From Clostridia bacterium (lineage in GTDB: Bacteria > Bacillota > Clostridia > Christensenellales > UBA1242): DNA of 6,220 nt. The stretch is taken from NCBI GenBank assembly GCA_017964105.1, contig JAGCSP010000076.1:1-6220 (forward strand), in the 5' to 3' direction. Below are positions 1-6,110 of this stretch, piece by piece; within the stretch, counting starts at the first letter, position 1; each line of letters opens with the position of its first letter. The notes below the pieces were generated by a model that did not search any database, had not been told where the DNA came from, and worked only from the letters and a program-made list of their open reading frames with translations. Position numbers and translations under genes: made by a program.

Positions 1-396
1 ATTTGCGCTTGTAATTGCGTGAAAGTCACCTGTAAAATGCAAATTTATATCATCCATAGGGACTACTTGTGAATAACCACCACCAGTAGCTCCACCTTTT
101 ATGCCAAACACAGGGCCAAGTGATGGCTCACGCAAAGCAAGACATGTCTTTTTGTGTAACAAGCTCAATGCATCTGCTACCCCTATTGACATGGTCGTTT
201 TACCTTCACCTGCGCTAGTAGGATTAATTGCAGTAACTAATATCAATTTACCTTTTGGGTCCAATTCCTTGTTTACAACTTTTGCTTTATAGTCACCATA
301 CAACTCTAAATTGTTATTTTTTAGCCCCAACTTCTTGGCTATTTTTGTTATTTTTTGTTTCTTTATGCTTTCTGCTATTTCTATGTCGCTTAACAT
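1..396 (-). CDS. fhs: Formate-tetrahydrofolate ligase, N-terminal part (runs off left edge)
   Basis: This encodes the first 132 residues of a cytoplasmic enzyme that joins formate to tetrahydrofolate using ATP, giving 10-formyl-THF for one-carbon metabolism. The family is about 556 residues long, so roughly a quarter is visible. The protein opens MLSDIEIAES, a typical Fhs N terminus. It carries the ATP-binding loop PTSAGEGKTT at residues 59-68, the conserved block REPSLGPVFGIKGGATGGGY at 89-108, and INLHFTGDFHAIT at 117-129. The loop has TS where most family members have TP. The ATG at 396 is preceded by AAAGGAG with a 7-nt spacer, which supports this start. The first 83 nt overlap the 3' end of plsC in another frame, so translation is probably coupled to plsC. 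No stop is seen before the window ends, and identification is strong despite the truncation. Confidence 0.95.
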   Translation of the reverse strand, partial: MLSDIEIAESIKKQKITKIAKKLGLKNNNLELYGDYKAKVVNKELDPKGKLILVTAINPTSAGEGKTTMSIGVADALSLLHKKTCLALREPSLGPVFGIKGGATGGGYSQVVPMDDINLHFTGDFHAITSAN

Positions 397-1006
397 CTTC
401 TTGCTCCTTTAAATAATTTTCTCTGAGCTCTTTCATTTTGTTACCAATAATTTCACTTGCACTATTTAGCAACTCTTTCGTCACTGGTTTATCTTTAAAT
501 TCTTCCATGTCATTTAAAACATATGGCTTACCAATTATCATTACATTACGTCTAAACAATTTATTCTTTTTGACAAATGTCACTGGTACAATTGGTTTTG
601 CAGTTTTTAATGCAAACATTGCAGTACCATTTTTTAACTCTTCATAATCATCACTTTTTGCCCTCGTTCCTTCTGGGAAGATTAAAAGTGTACGCTTGCC
701 TTGTTTTAGTGTTCTTAAAGTGTATTTTACACTTTCAATATCATTCCCTCCACGCTTTACTGGAAATGCATGAAATGCTTTTAGAAATGCTCCAAAGAGT
801 TTATTTTTATATAATTCAGCTTTTGCCATAGTGAAATATTTACGAGGTAATCGTGCATATATAATTACTGGATCCCAGTTTGATGCATGATTGCTAGTAA
901 GTATAAAATTTCCCTTTTTAGGTAAATTTTTTTTACCAATAATCTTTAATGGCACAATTATTACCATTGGCAAAAAGCATATTACTAAAAGTATGAAATA
1001 TAACAT
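314..1006 (-). CDS. plsC: 1-acyl-sn-glycerol-3-phosphate acyltransferase (PlsC family)
   Basis: This 230-residue membrane-associated acyltransferase is expected to transfer an acyl group to lysophosphatidic acid, giving phosphatidic acid for phospholipid synthesis. A hydrophobic N-terminal segment (about residues 1-20) should anchor it. The family motifs appear in order: catalytic NHASNWDP (H40 and D45 form HX4D), FPVKRG at 81-86, FPEGTR at 110-115 and the proline-rich block KPIVPV at 137-142. Its ATG shares one base with the cmk stop codon (TAATG), and AAAGGAG lies just upstream inside cmk, so the two are probably coupled. The last 27 residues are very basic (10 Lys/Arg) and are encoded by DNA that also encodes the start of Fhs. 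That tail lies after the recognisable domain and is probably not needed for catalysis. Exact acyl-donor preference cannot be read from the sequence. Confidence 0.93.
   Translation of the reverse strand: MLYFILLVICFLPMVIIVPLKIIGKKNLPKKGNFILTSNHASNWDPVIIYARLPRKYFTMAKAELYKNKLFGAFLKAFHAFPVKRGGNDIESVKYTLRTLKQGKRTLLIFPEGTRAKSDDYEELKNGTAMFALKTAKPIVPVTFVKKNKLFRRNVMIIGKPYVLNDMEEFKDKPVTKELLNSASEIIGNKMKELRENYLKEQEDVKRHRNSRKHKETKNNKNSQEVGAKK
404..410 (-). promoter_or_regulatory. Ribosome binding site of fhs inside plsC
   Basis: AAAGGAG on the minus strand lies 7 nt before the fhs ATG at 396 and inside the plsC reading frame. The same ten bases, AAAGGAGCAA, also precede the plsC start near 1009-1018. The site fixes the fhs start within plsC and is the main evidence that the long gene overlap is genuine. 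Confidence 0.8.
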
Positions 1007-1692
1007 TATTGCTCCTTTATGTAACTCATTACTTTATCTACAGCTTCATCTAACGTTAAATCTGTAGTATCTACAACAACAGAATCACTTGTTATCACTA
1101 ATGGACACACTTTGCGTGTTGTATCACGTTTGTCTCTAAGTTTTATATCTTCTAAAACTTCTTCATAAGAAGTTTTAATTCCTTTGTTTACTTCTTCTTC
1201 AAATCTACGTTGTGCCCTTACTTCTGCACTTGCAGTAATGAAAAATTTATATTTACTTTTAGGCAATACGTGTGATGTGATGTCTCTGCCTTCCATTACT
1301 ACATTTTGACTTCTTGCAATAGATCTTTGCAATTCTAACACATGGTCACGTACTTTTGGTATTGCAGAAACCCTCGATGAATAATCGGATATAATTGGAG
1401 TGTGCAAATAATCTGTGACATCTTCGCCATTCACATAAGTGTGTTGTCTGTGATTAATAAACTTTACATCTACAATTACATCTTTTATTAATTTAGAAGT
1501 TTCCCAATCACTTAGTTGTGGAATGCCTTCTTCATCTACAGTAGATGCAACACCATTAATATATGCATAGTAACCTATTGCCCTATATAATTCACCAGTG
1601 TTAAGATGCAAAATATTTAATCTTCTTGCCAACTCATCTGCCACACTTGATTTACCTGATGATGATGGTCCGTCAATTGCTATTGAATACAT
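1006..1692 (-). CDS. cmk: Cytidylate kinase
   Basis: This 228-residue cytoplasmic kinase phosphorylates CMP and dCMP with ATP, recycling pyrimidine nucleotides. The length fits bacterial Cmk (about 225). Visible motifs, numbered from the chosen start, are the P-loop IDGPSSSGKSS at residues 6-16, the CMP-binding NTGELYRA at 31-38, EGRDITSHVLP at 134-144, and the LID region RDKRDTTRKVCPL at 186-198. Two signatures differ from common versions: N31 replaces the usual Asp of DTGAMYR, and GRDITS replaces GRDIGT. The frame opens with TTG at 1719, but I chose the ATG at 1692 because MYSIAIDGP matches a normal Cmk N terminus and AAGGAG lies upstream at 1705-1710, although its 12-nt spacer is long. The TTG start would overlap rluB by 8 nt; the ATG start leaves a 19-nt gap. 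The gene shares one base with plsC downstream. Confidence 0.94.
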   Translation of the reverse strand: MYSIAIDGPSSSGKSSVADELARRLNILHLNTGELYRAIGYYAYINGVASTVDEEGIPQLSDWETSKLIKDVIVDVKFINHRQHTYVNGEDVTDYLHTPIISDYSSRVSAIPKVRDHVLELQRSIARSQNVVMEGRDITSHVLPKSKYKFFITASAEVRAQRRFEEEVNKGIKTSYEEVLEDIKLRDKRDTTRKVCPLVITSDSVVVDTTDLTLDEAVDKVMSYIKEQ

Positions 1693-1704
1693 AAAATCAT
1701 TTAA

Positions 1705-1710
1705 CTCCTT
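1705..1710 (-). promoter_or_regulatory. Ribosome binding site of cmk
   Basis: AAGGAG on the minus strand lies 12 nt before the ATG at 1692. It is downstream of the alternative TTG codon at 1719 and so could not serve that start. This favours the shorter, family-like Cmk. The only closer ATG, at 1700, is out of frame. Confidence 0.6.
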
Positions 1711-1711
1711 T

Positions 1712-2410
1712 TTAATCAAAAATTGCCTGTAACTCGCTAATACTTACTTTTTTATATTTTTTAAGAGGCAAATCTCCTAATTCATAATTACCAATTGCAA
1801 TACGTCTTAGTTTTACAATATGCAAACCCACAGCACTGCACATACGTCTAACTTCTCTATTTTTACCTTCAAAAATTGTAATCTTTGTTATGAATAAATC
1901 ATCATGCTCCAATGGTTTTCCAACAATCGCCTTTGATGTAAGGCCATCTTCTAGCATTACACCTTTTGCAAGTCTGTTTAATTGAGCCGAAGTTGGACAA
2001 ATTTTAGTTGTGAATTCATATGTCTTGCCAATATTAGAGCTTGGATGAATCACTTTGTTTGCAAAGTTACCATCATTTGTGAGAATTATCAAACCTTCTG
2101 TATTGTAATCTAATCTGCCAACGGGAAAAATGCGATGTTCCCTGTCTTTAACTATATTCAAAACAGTTGGTCTACCTCTGTCATCGCTTACAGTACATAG
2201 GTACCCAATTGGCTTATTTAATACATAATATACAAAGTCGCCATCTGCATGAACTTGTTTACCATCAAACAATACAATGTCACATTCTTGCACTTGCATA
2301 CCAAGTGTTGCAATAGCACCATTTACACTAACTCTACCAGAAATAATGTATTCTTCAACTTTCCTTCTACTGCCAAGTTTACATGCAGCTAAATATGCAT
2401 TTATTCTCAT
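1712..2410 (-). CDS. rluB: rRNA pseudouridine synthase, RluB/RsuA family
   Basis: This 232-residue enzyme converts a specific uridine of ribosomal RNA to pseudouridine; in Firmicutes this family usually acts on the large-subunit rRNA. An S4 RNA-binding domain covers about residues 1-50 (MRINAYLAACKLGSRRKVEE and the following SGRVSVNG turn). The catalytic domain contains the RluB/RsuA signature FPVGRLDYNTEGL at 95-107 with catalytic D101, the LNKPIGY strand at 64-70, and EGKNREVRRM at 181-190. The ATG at 2410 has AGGAG four nt upstream. It is the first gene after the promoter at 2431-2459 and leads cmk, plsC and fhs, an arrangement common in Clostridia. Assignment to the family is firm. The exact target uridine, and therefore RluB rather than RsuA or RluE, rests on gene context. 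Confidence 0.92.
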   Translation of the reverse strand: MRINAYLAACKLGSRRKVEEYIISGRVSVNGAIATLGMQVQECDIVLFDGKQVHADGDFVYYVLNKPIGYLCTVSDDRGRPTVLNIVKDREHRIFPVGRLDYNTEGLIILTNDGNFANKVIHPSSNIGKTYEFTTKICPTSAQLNRLAKGVMLEDGLTSKAIVGKPLEHDDLFITKITIFEGKNREVRRMCSAVGLHIVKLRRIAIGNYELGDLPLKKYKKVSISELQAIFD

Positions 2411-2430
2411 AAAACTCCTGCCTACATACT

Positions 2431-2459
2431 ATTGTAATTTATTTAATATATTATTGCAA
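2431..2459 (-). promoter_or_regulatory. SigA-type promoter of the rluB-cmk-plsC-fhs unit
   Basis: On the minus strand a -35 box TTGCAA (2454-2459; four of six consensus bases) and a -10 box TACAAT (2431-2436; five of six) are separated by exactly 17 nt. Transcription should begin near 2424, about 14 nt before the rluB ATG. The promoter lies directly after the dacF terminator, as expected for the start of a new transcription unit. Confidence 0.75.
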
Positions 2460-2473
2460 ACAAAAATAACAAA

Positions 2474-2495
2474 AAAGCAGATATATATCTGCTTT
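2474..2495 (-). terminator. Rho-independent terminator after dacF
   Basis: A perfect 22-nt palindrome (half-site AAAGCAGATAT) is followed on the minus strand by a T-rich run, TTT then GTTATTTTTG. The central ATAT would form the loop. The stem begins on the last two bases of the dacF TAA stop codon. The stem has few G-C pairs, but the T tract fits intrinsic termination of the DUF2953-gerW-dacF unit. Confidence 0.8.
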
Positions 2496-3636
2496 AATTT
2501 ATGAACCATTTTTCAAAAATACCATCTAACATATATTTCAAATTCACATTACTGCTAGATGATGTAGCATACAATGGTTCTTCAAATATTATGTTATCAT
2601 TATGTGTTACTCTCACTGTTCCAATTGGCACATCTGCACTAACAGGCGCCACAATATCATTTGGCACATCATAACAGACATGGTAATTATCAATTTCAGT
2701 AATTTTTACAGGTATTTTGAAACCTTTGATTGTTGCAACTGAAATTTTGTTTGTGTCACCATTAATTACATTTACGTCTGACACAATTGTATATGGTTTT
2801 ACAAATTCTTTCATCACATACTCATTATATGCGTTATTAGTAAGCCTTAGTGCTTCTTCAAACATTGGGCCACAATTTAATACAACTGATATAATTTGCA
2901 TACCATCTTTTTCAAATGCATTTACTAAGCATCTGCCTGCATTATCAGTAAATCCAGTTTTTACACCAATACATTCTTCGTTGCTAAATAGCAATTTATT
3001 TTTATGTTTTAAATATCGCGCATCATGGTTATTTGTAGCTGGTATTGTATGATATTTTGTACCACAAATTTCCCTAAAAATAGGGTTTTTTAGCGCATAA
3101 GAAGTAATCAATGCCAAATCATATGCTGTTGTATAATGTGTATCACTATCAAGACCATGTGGGTTGTCATAATGTGTATTTTTTGCACCAATATTTTGAA
3201 CAAACTCATTCATTAAATTTACGAAACTTACATATCCGCCCAATCTTTCTGCAATAGCAACAGCACAATCATTGCCACTTGCAAGCATCAATCCATATAA
3301 AAGTTCCTTAATACTAATTACTTCACCTTTGTTCAAATAAATACTTGTTCCTTCAATACCTACCGCATTGTCACTAACAACAAAGTTTTCATCTAAATCC
3401 AAACAATTTTCTATTGCAACAATTGCAGTTGTAATTTTTGTTGTACTTGCTTGTGCTAATTTTTTATCTTTATTAAATTCATTTAATACACAATTTGTAT
3501 TTCCTTCTAACACTACCATTGCATGTGCGGGTGCCATAACAGTAATACTAATTGGCTCAGCAAATATTTTACCCACAGGAAGCAGAATGTTTAAAAATAA
3601 AACGAATAAAATCGTGTGTATTAAGGGTTTTTTCAT
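2494..3636 (-). CDS. dacF: Secreted D-alanyl-D-alanine carboxypeptidase (DacF/PBP5 type)
   Basis: This 380-residue penicillin-binding protein (peptidase family S11) removes the terminal D-Ala from peptidoglycan side chains outside the membrane. A signal peptide covers about residues 1-26: KK, a hydrophobic core, then IFA before EP. The active-site motifs are all present: S64-T-T-K67 with the nucleophile S64, SGN at 120-122, and KTG at 226-228. Residues from about 277 to 355 fit the beta-rich PBP5 C-terminal domain, and a short amphipathic tail (NVNLKYMLDGIFEKWF) may hold it to the membrane. The ATG overlaps the gerW stop by four bases (ATGA), and GGAAGGAG lies just upstream. Position after gerW suggests the sporulation-linked DacF or DacB role, trimming spore cortex peptidoglycan, but the sequence alone does not separate this from vegetative DacA. 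Confidence 0.93.
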   Translation of the reverse strand: MKKPLIHTILFVLFLNILLPVGKIFAEPISITVMAPAHAMVVLEGNTNCVLNEFNKDKKLAQASTTKITTAIVAIENCLDLDENFVVSDNAVGIEGTSIYLNKGEVISIKELLYGLMLASGNDCAVAIAERLGGYVSFVNLMNEFVQNIGAKNTHYDNPHGLDSDTHYTTAYDLALITSYALKNPIFREICGTKYHTIPATNNHDARYLKHKNKLLFSNEECIGVKTGFTDNAGRCLVNAFEKDGMQIISVVLNCGPMFEEALRLTNNAYNEYVMKEFVKPYTIVSDVNVINGDTNKISVATIKGFKIPVKITEIDNYHVCYDVPNDIVAPVSADVPIGTVRVTHNDNIIFEEPLYATSSSSNVNLKYMLDGIFEKWFIN

Positions 3637-3998
3637 ACTTCTCCTTCCTTCGTAATTTTACTTACAATATTGTTTATCATATCTACAATTTTCTCGTCAA
3701 TTGACTTAGAATCAATATCGTGGAATTTTATTTCACCACCAACAAAACTTATAAATCCAATTGGTGACAAATTAAACCCCGAAGTAGATGCACCAACAAA
3801 TGGATATGCATTTATTTTGGATTTTATAGTATTTAATTCTCCACCGCCAGATACAAATCCCACGCTGACTTTGGTAATAGGAACTATAATAGTATCCTTT
3901 GTCAATGTAATGGGTGACCCAATAATTGTATTGCTATCAATTACATTTTTTAAACCATTAATTGTGTCACTGACTAGCTTGTTTACTTCTTTTTCCAT
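3633..3998 (-). CDS. gerW: GerW/YtfJ family spore protein
   Basis: This 121-residue protein belongs to the YtfJ (GerW) family. In Bacillus subtilis the member is a forespore protein needed for germination with some nutrients; its biochemical activity is unknown. The family pattern is clear: IIGSPITLTKDTIIVPITKV at residues 25-44, then SVGFVSGGGE (45-54) with the glycine run, YPFVGASTSGFNLSPIGF (65-82), and a C-terminal helix rich in charged residues. There is no signal peptide or membrane segment, so it is expected in the cytoplasm. The ATG at 3998 has AGGAG five nt upstream. The gene begins inside DUF2953 (32-nt overlap) and ends in a 4-nt overlap with dacF, so the three are likely co-translated. 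It is the best evidence that this organism forms spores or descends from a spore-former. Confidence 0.88.
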   Translation of the reverse strand: MEKEVNKLVSDTINGLKNVIDSNTIIGSPITLTKDTIIVPITKVSVGFVSGGGELNTIKSKINAYPFVGASTSGFNLSPIGFISFVGGEIKFHDIDSKSIDEKIVDMINNIVSKITKEGEV

Positions 3999-4533
3999 AT
4001 GTTCTCCTCTTAATTAACACATACATAACACACCAAATAATGTCATAAATGCTAATATACACAACAGCATTGCTTAATATTGATAATCTATTTTCAAACC
4101 AATTTGTATTGATTATAAAATTTAATTTTACGTCTAAATTACGCGACTTTATATAAGATTGCATACTACTAAATAATGTGTTATTGTATCCTGTTATTAG
4201 TGACGTGTAATATGCATTTTCTTTTACTCCAACATTGCTTGATAACTCAATTCTTTGCAAATAAATTTTGCCAATTATTTCTTCTACTACACTCTTAAAA
4301 TACTTAAAACTATTATGCTTAAAATTTAGCTTTATATGTAACATATTTTTATTATTTAAATTAGTTGGGGAAATATAAAATGTTATATCTTTCGAAAAAA
4401 TAGGGATTCCAAATATTGTTATTTTAATGTGCCCGATATTATTAAGTAAGTTATACGTAAAAGTTACCCCAATTCGAATAACACTAATAATTACTATTAC
4501 TATATTTATAACAATAAATAGCCACAATTCCAT
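3967..4533 (-). CDS. DUF2953 family membrane protein (YtfI-like)
   Basis: The function of this 188-residue protein is unknown. It has an N-terminal hydrophobic segment (about 4-22) rich in Ile and Val, a central part with alternating beta-like stretches (IGHIKITIFGIPIFSKDI at 33-50), and a second hydrophobic segment (about 152-174) followed by a basic tail RRTYGKRSKQ. The central IELSSNVGVKENAYYTSLITGYNNTLFS (written as two parts: IELSSNVGVKENAY at 95-108 and YTSLITGYNNTLFS at 109-122) resembles the DUF2953 core, where a glycine-bearing strand leads to a helix with a T...YG pattern. The assignment leans on the fact that in B. subtilis and Clostridia a DUF2953 gene sits directly before ytfJ, as here. 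It overlaps gerW by 32 nt. The chosen ATG begins at the membrane helix, as in relatives, but lacks an obvious Shine-Dalgarno sequence, unlike its neighbours. It may be a spore-membrane protein; this is inference. Confidence 0.68.
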   Translation of the reverse strand: MELWLFIVINIVIVIISVIRIGVTFTYNLLNNIGHIKITIFGIPIFSKDITFYISPTNLNNKNMLHIKLNFKHNSFKYFKSVVEEIIGKIYLQRIELSSNVGVKENAYYTSLITGYNNTLFSSMQSYIKSRNLDVKLNFIINTNWFENRLSILSNAVVYISIYDIIWCVMYVLIKRRTYGKRSKQASQ

Positions 4534-4552
4534 ACATTATTATTATGGCTAA

Positions 4553-4582
4553 ATTTTAGTTAATAATGTGTTTATGATACAA
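4553..4582 (-). promoter_or_regulatory. Possible promoter of the DUF2953-gerW-dacF unit
   Basis: On the minus strand, TAAAAT at 4553-4558 matches five of six -10 bases, and TTGTAT at 4577-4582 matches three of six -35 bases with an 18-nt spacer. The -35 box overlaps the T tract of the scpB terminator. A start near 4546 would leave a leader of about 13 nt. A sporulation sigma factor could use this region instead, but no convincing match to its boxes is visible. This is a weak call. Confidence 0.3.
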
Positions 4583-4583
4583 A

Positions 4584-4608
4584 AAAACACTACTTGTAGT
4601 AGTGTTTT
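4584..4608 (-). terminator. Rho-independent terminator after scpB
   Basis: An 11-bp perfect stem (AAAACACTACT paired with AGTAGTGTTTT) closes on a three-base loop. On the minus strand it is followed by further Ts (seven Ts in a row in total at 4581-4587). The stem begins on the last two bases of the scpB TAA. This should end the protease-scpA-scpB transcript. Confidence 0.88.
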
Positions 4609-5314
4609 ATTCTTCAGCGTAATTCACATAGTCTCCACTAACATCTTTATCCAAAATATCAGATAAATCTGAACTATCGGAAATTACTTGTTGTTTCAAT
4701 TTTTCAAGATCAATTTCTTCGTTTGCATGTGATTCAATATCTTCTGCAACATCAGTAAAGTTAAACAAACTATTATCTTTAGGTGAATGCAATACTTCAA
4801 TGCGTTCAAGCAATTCATTGTAGTCTGGCAATTGATGAATTCCTTCAAGATTAAATTTTTTCAAGAATTTATCAGTTGTACCAAATAGTAATGGTTTGCC
4901 TACAGTGTCTTTTCTACCAACTACATCAATAAGGCCATTTTCAAGCAACATTGTTATTGCATAATCACTATTTACACCACGGATATTATCTACATCCAAC
5001 CTTGTGACAGGTTGCTTATATGCAACAATGGCAGCCACTTCCAAAACTGCCCTAGTAAGCGCCTTTTCCTTAATTGGATTTAATACTGACGCAATTTCTT
5101 CAGAATATACACTATTTGAAGATAATTGAACTTTGTCATTAAAAGTAAGTACCTGTATTCCACTTGCTTCACTTTTATGCTTTGCTTGCAAAGTTTTTAC
5201 AGCTTCCTTTACTTCATTAATATCAATATTTAGTTTATCGGCAATATCAAAAAGAGTGACACTATCGCCAGCAACAAACAATATACCTTCTATAATATTT
5301 GCTAAATTTTCCAT
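4607..5314 (-). CDS. scpB: Segregation and condensation protein B
   Basis: This 235-residue kleisin-partner (kite) subunit forms dimers, binds ScpA, and with SMC builds the complex that compacts and separates chromosomes. Two winged-helix domains are expected. The first covers about residues 1-75, opening with MENLANIIEGILFVAGDSVT. The second, about 85-155, holds the family signature: LEVAAIVAYKQPVTRLDVDN at 91-110, IRGVNSDYAITMLLENGLID at 111-130, and GRKDTVGKPLLFGTT at 133-147. After about residue 175 comes an acidic, Asp/Ser/Glu-rich tail that makes it longer than B. subtilis ScpB (about 197). The tail looks disordered. The ATG at 5314 has AAGGAAAGG just upstream and lies 9 nt after the scpA stop, so the partners are co-expressed. 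It ends within a terminator hairpin. Confidence 0.94.
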   Translation of the reverse strand: MENLANIIEGILFVAGDSVTLFDIADKLNIDINEVKEAVKTLQAKHKSEASGIQVLTFNDKVQLSSNSVYSEEIASVLNPIKEKALTRAVLEVAAIVAYKQPVTRLDVDNIRGVNSDYAITMLLENGLIDVVGRKDTVGKPLLFGTTDKFLKKFNLEGIHQLPDYNELLERIEVLHSPKDNSLFNFTDVAEDIESHANEEIDLEKLKQQVISDSSDLSDILDKDVSGDYVNYAEE

Positions 5315-5323
5315 AACCTTTCC

Positions 5324-6109
5324 TTACTCTATACTATTTGTAAGAGTTTCTTCTGTTTCGTTTTTTGTTATTTCAATATCTGAGAAGTTTGCGCTTTGTG
5401 TAACATGAATTTCATGCATTTTAAGCAATTCGAGTAATGCCATAAAAGTTGTGATAATTTCTTCTCTGCTAATACTTTGAGAGAATAATTCTGTAAAATA
5501 AACTTTTTTACGCACAAGCAAACTGTCTTTGATAGTAGCAATCTTTTGAACAACAGTAAACTTTTCTCTTACAACTTCTTTAACTTTTTCTTCTTCTTTT
5601 TTGTTTTCTACTCTCACCATTATATTTGCAAACGCATCAAGTAACATATCTAATTGCATGTCTTTGATTACTATTCTAAATTTGATTGCATCTGGCTCAG
5701 GAGCTTTGTAAAACTTATTTGTATCTTCAATGGTCTTTAATTTTTCCATTTCTTCTTTTATCATCAAATACTCTTGATGATGTATAAGTTGTTGTTTCAA
5801 TATGTATTCAGGGTCTTCTTCTGGATTTTCCTCTTCCACACGTGGTAACAAACTCTTTGATTTAATTTCAATAAGTGTTGCTGCCACCTCAATAAACTCA
5901 CTAGCACTTTCCATATCAACTTCGTCAATATTTGCAATTACTGCCAAATATTGCTCAGTAATTTCACTAAGTTTCACATCTTGAATTTCCATCTTGCTTT
6001 GCTTAATAAGTGCAAGCAATAAATCTAATGGACCTTCATAATTTGCAAGTGTAAAACTCATTCCTTCACTTTCTGTTTGTATTACTTTATAATCATATCT
6101 TGCTTCCAT
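5324..6109 (-). CDS. scpA: Segregation and condensation protein A
   Basis: This 261-residue kleisin bridges the SMC heads and recruits ScpB in bacterial condensin. The signature YEGPLDLLLALI lies at residues 24-35. It is followed by the N-terminal helical domain, including ITEQYLAVIANIDEVDMESA at 50-69 and the conserved AATLIEIKSKSLLP at 76-89. An acidic linker (EEENPEEDPE) and a charged middle region lead to the C-terminal winged helix, about 195-250 (SREEIITTFMALLELLKMHE). The length fits the family. The ATG at 6109 is one base after the stop of the upstream membrane gene, suggesting coupling, but its ribosome site is poor: a GGGGG run sits 14 nt away. An in-frame ATG at 6061 would give MSFTLANYEGPLDLLL, closer to many ScpA N termini, so the first 16 residues are uncertain. 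Confidence 0.93.
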   Translation of the reverse strand: MEARYDYKVIQTESEGMSFTLANYEGPLDLLLALIKQSKMEIQDVKLSEITEQYLAVIANIDEVDMESASEFIEVAATLIEIKSKSLLPRVEEENPEEDPEYILKQQLIHHQEYLMIKEEMEKLKTIEDTNKFYKAPEPDAIKFRIVIKDMQLDMLLDAFANIMVRVENKKEEEKVKEVVREKFTVVQKIATIKDSLLVRKKVYFTELFSQSISREEIITTFMALLELLKMHEIHVTQSANFSDIEITKNETEETLTNSIE

Positions 6110-6110
6110 A

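Noticed and set aside
101..292. Plus-strand open frame of 63 codons opposite fhs
   Set aside because: It is the mirror of the conserved Fhs coding sequence, has no recognisable domain, and lacks a convincing ribosome site.
438..831. Two plus-strand open frames opposite plsC
   Set aside because: They lie antisense to a gene with all PlsC motifs. Their hydrophobic composition is what antisense of Lys/Phe-rich AT-biased coding DNA gives.
1692..1719. TTG start of cmk at 1719, adding nine residues
   Set aside because: The extra residues are not family-like, no ribosome site precedes the TTG, and the AAGGAG lies downstream of it.
2717..3052. Plus-strand open frame of 111 codons opposite dacF
   Set aside because: The minus strand carries the DacF motifs SGN and KTG around here in an intact gene; the plus frame shows no family features or ribosome site.
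3670..4017. Plus-strand open frame of 115 codons opposite gerW
   Set aside because: It is nearly the full antisense of gerW, which is well conserved and correctly spaced with its neighbours.
4534..4583. Sporulation sigma promoter: CATAATA resembles a SigG -10 box, and GTATC with a 15-nt spacer loosely resembles a SigF -35
   Set aside because: The SigG-like box would start transcription at or after the ATG, and the SigF -10 counterpart lacks the GG. The region is too AT-rich for such matches to mean much.
5368..5553. Second minus-strand frame inside scpA
   Set aside because: It is an alternative frame within the scpA winged-helix region, with no domain of its own and no sign of a frameshift in scpA.
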